Positions 23,889-24,829 of a stretch of DNA of 24,829 nt are shown piece after piece. The DNA comes from Emiliania huxleyi CCMP1516. Lineage: Eukaryota > Haptophyta > Isochrysidales > Noelaerhabdaceae. The DNA lies in the NCBI RefSeq assembly GCF_000372725.1, contig NW_005196163.1, positions 451,043 through 475,871 on the forward strand. Reading direction: 5' to 3'. How positions within the stretch are numbered: position 1 is the first letter of the stretch; each line of letters begins with the position of its first letter. The notes beneath the pieces were generated by a model. It did no database searches, was not told the DNA's origin, and was given only the letters and a program-made list of their open reading frames with translations. The position numbers were made by a program, and so were the translations under genes.

Positions 23889-24317
23889 TCAGTCCTCGTC
23901 GTCGCCGTAGTAGCCGCCCGCCGGGTTCTTCTTGAAGACGATCTCGTCCAGGGTCTGCCCGCTGCGCGTGTACTTCATGCCCCGCTTAGCGCACTCCGGG
24001 CACGGCCGGTACGGCTTGATCGGCCACCACTCGAAGGGGCGGAACCTGTTGACCGGTGGGCCGATCTCAATGGCCGGCAAGCCGCCCATGACGCGGCCGT
24101 CGACGCAACCGGGGTAGTCGCAGCGCTGAGCAACGTCCGCCTCAGTTCCCAGCGCCGCCGCGGCGTCGGTTGCAGGCGGCTCGGCAGGCGCGCAGGCGAG
24201 AGGCTCGCGGCTGCAGCGTGAGAAAGGCGCAGCAGCAGCACGCGTGCTTGGCAGCGGCGGGACCAGCAGTGACTGCGCGGCCGGCAGCAGAAGCGAGACC
24301 GAGAGCGTGAGAGACAT
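23889..24317 (-). CDS. Small protein with N-terminal presequence and CxxC-type cysteines
   Basis: 142 aa from ATG 24317. The start MSLTLSVSLLLPAAQSLLVP is a good signal-peptide core, followed by an Ala/Ser/Arg-rich segment. In an alga with secondary plastids that bipartite pattern would suggest plastid targeting, but it could simply be secreted. The mature part carries CDYPGC, then GGLPAIEIGPPVNRFRPFEW, then CPEC-AKRGMKY and DEIVFKKNPAGGYYGDDED. Two Cys pairs (C-x4-C and C-x2-C) could bind zinc, somewhat like DnaJ-type zinc fingers, or be redox-active. The frame is open upstream of this ATG, but that part is not presequence-like. No named family recognised. Confidence 0.65.
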   Translation of the reverse strand: MSLTLSVSLLLPAAQSLLVPPLPSTRAAAAPFSRCSREPLACAPAEPPATDAAAALGTEADVAQRCDYPGCVDGRVMGGLPAIEIGPPVNRFRPFEWWPIKPYRPCPECAKRGMKYTRSGQTLDEIVFKKNPAGGYYGDDED

Positions 24318-24683
24318 TTCGGGAACAAACAAAGGAGAAAAACGTCGGCGTCCACCTGGATGTGAGGCTAATGACTGCACTCCAAGTGCTCCAAGTGGTG
24401 CCATTTTAGATTTTTTTCGTTTTTCTGGGTAAGACAATCTACGCGCTTTCCGCATGTGGGAGCACACCAACTAGAAGAGAACTGGAGAGCGGCTCCCAAA
24501 AGGGGGCGCCTCGGCCGCGCAGAGGGCGCAGAGCGGCGGGGCGGCGACATGACCTCCCCTCCCCACCCATCCGCTCCCGGTAGACACCCGCACGACGGGG
24601 GCGGCGCACGTGCGCACACACGCGGCTCGGTGAGGGCTCGCTCAGATGTAGGGCGCCGCGTGGCCGAGGGCCGCCTCCTCTAG
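24318..24683. other. Divergent upstream region, possible intron of the right-edge gene
   Basis: It separates the minus-strand presequence protein from the plus-strand exon at 24684. A T-rich patch (24407-24426) lies upstream of the former. The end, CCTCCTCTAG, is a fair splice acceptor for the latter. Confidence 0.4.
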
Positions 24684-24829
24684 ACCGCATTGCTCCGCGC
24701 CTGCATCGCGGGCCACGGAGTCGCCCTCGCGCCCCACTTCGCGACGCTGCTCGAGCTGGCGACCGTGCTGCTGCAGCAAAAGGGCAAGCGCGCGGCCGTC
24801 GAGGCGGGCAGCGACCTGTACTGCCTCGC
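24684..24829 (+). CDS. Partial exon of an unrecognised gene, cut by the window end
   Basis: After CTCTAG at 24678-24683 the frame reads TALLRACIAGHGVALAPHFA, then TLLELATVLLQQKGKRAAVE and AGSDLYCLA to the last base. The helical, codon-third-position-GC-rich pattern is strongly protein-like. TAG directly before it in the same frame makes this an internal or 3' exon with TAG as acceptor. Family unknown. Confidence 0.5.

Overview
The window looks like nuclear DNA of a GC-rich eukaryotic microalga. A haptophyte of the Emiliania/Gephyrocapsa type is my best guess, but that is inference. The reasons are very high GC, genes in short exons, many introns that appear to start with GC instead of GT, 10-11 bp minisatellites inside introns, long GA/CT/CA microsatellites, a non-LTR retrotransposon remnant, and a possible plastid-targeted protein. 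There are no bacterial operons, no CRISPR array and no convincing tRNA or rRNA.

Layout. At 0.1-3.0 kb (minus) is a split GT31 galactosyltransferase-like gene. I could follow it exon by exon, and three 11-bp minisatellites lie in its introns. At 3.2-3.8 kb (plus) is a frame-broken O-fucosyltransferase-like remnant, followed by an AT-rich fold-back patch. From 4.3 to 8.4 kb there is mostly unrecognised, hairpin-rich sequence. At 8.5-9.9 kb (minus) is an intronless F-box/RCC1 gene, and its paralogue lies at 15.6-17.0 kb (plus). Between them are an unrecognised coding stretch (10.66-11.27 kb), a spliced unrecognised gene fragment (11.8-12.34 kb, minus), a stop-containing MMAA/MeaB-like GTPase fragment, and an intact WRN-type RecQ helicase (12.63-15.48 kb, minus). 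RecQ and the second RCC1 gene diverge from a 110 bp gap. At 17.6-18.5 kb (minus) is an unrecognised charged protein. At 19.4-20.9 kb (plus) is a split PQ-loop (MPDU1-like) membrane protein gene behind a tandemly duplicated upstream region. At 21.4-22.3 kb (minus) is a retrotransposon C-terminal fragment. The right end holds an unrecognised ORF, a 230 bp CT/GC microsatellite, a small presequence-bearing cysteine protein, and the start of another gene cut by the window edge.

The most interesting signal is a repeated intron architecture. In at least three unrelated loci (2.3 kb, 12.1-12.3 kb, 20.0-20.3 kb) the first 16-30 bases of an intron are a near copy of the first bases of the following exon, and the intron starts GCG and ends AG. 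Several of these introns are 66-71 bp long. This is what intron birth by tandem duplication of an AG|GC proto-splice site would leave behind.

Functionally, GT31, the O-fucosyltransferase remnant and the MPDU1-like gene all point to glycan synthesis, RecQ to DNA repair, and the F-box/RCC1 pair to ubiquitin-ligase adaptors. Nothing in the sequence shows that they act together. All exon boundaries are by eye and untested.
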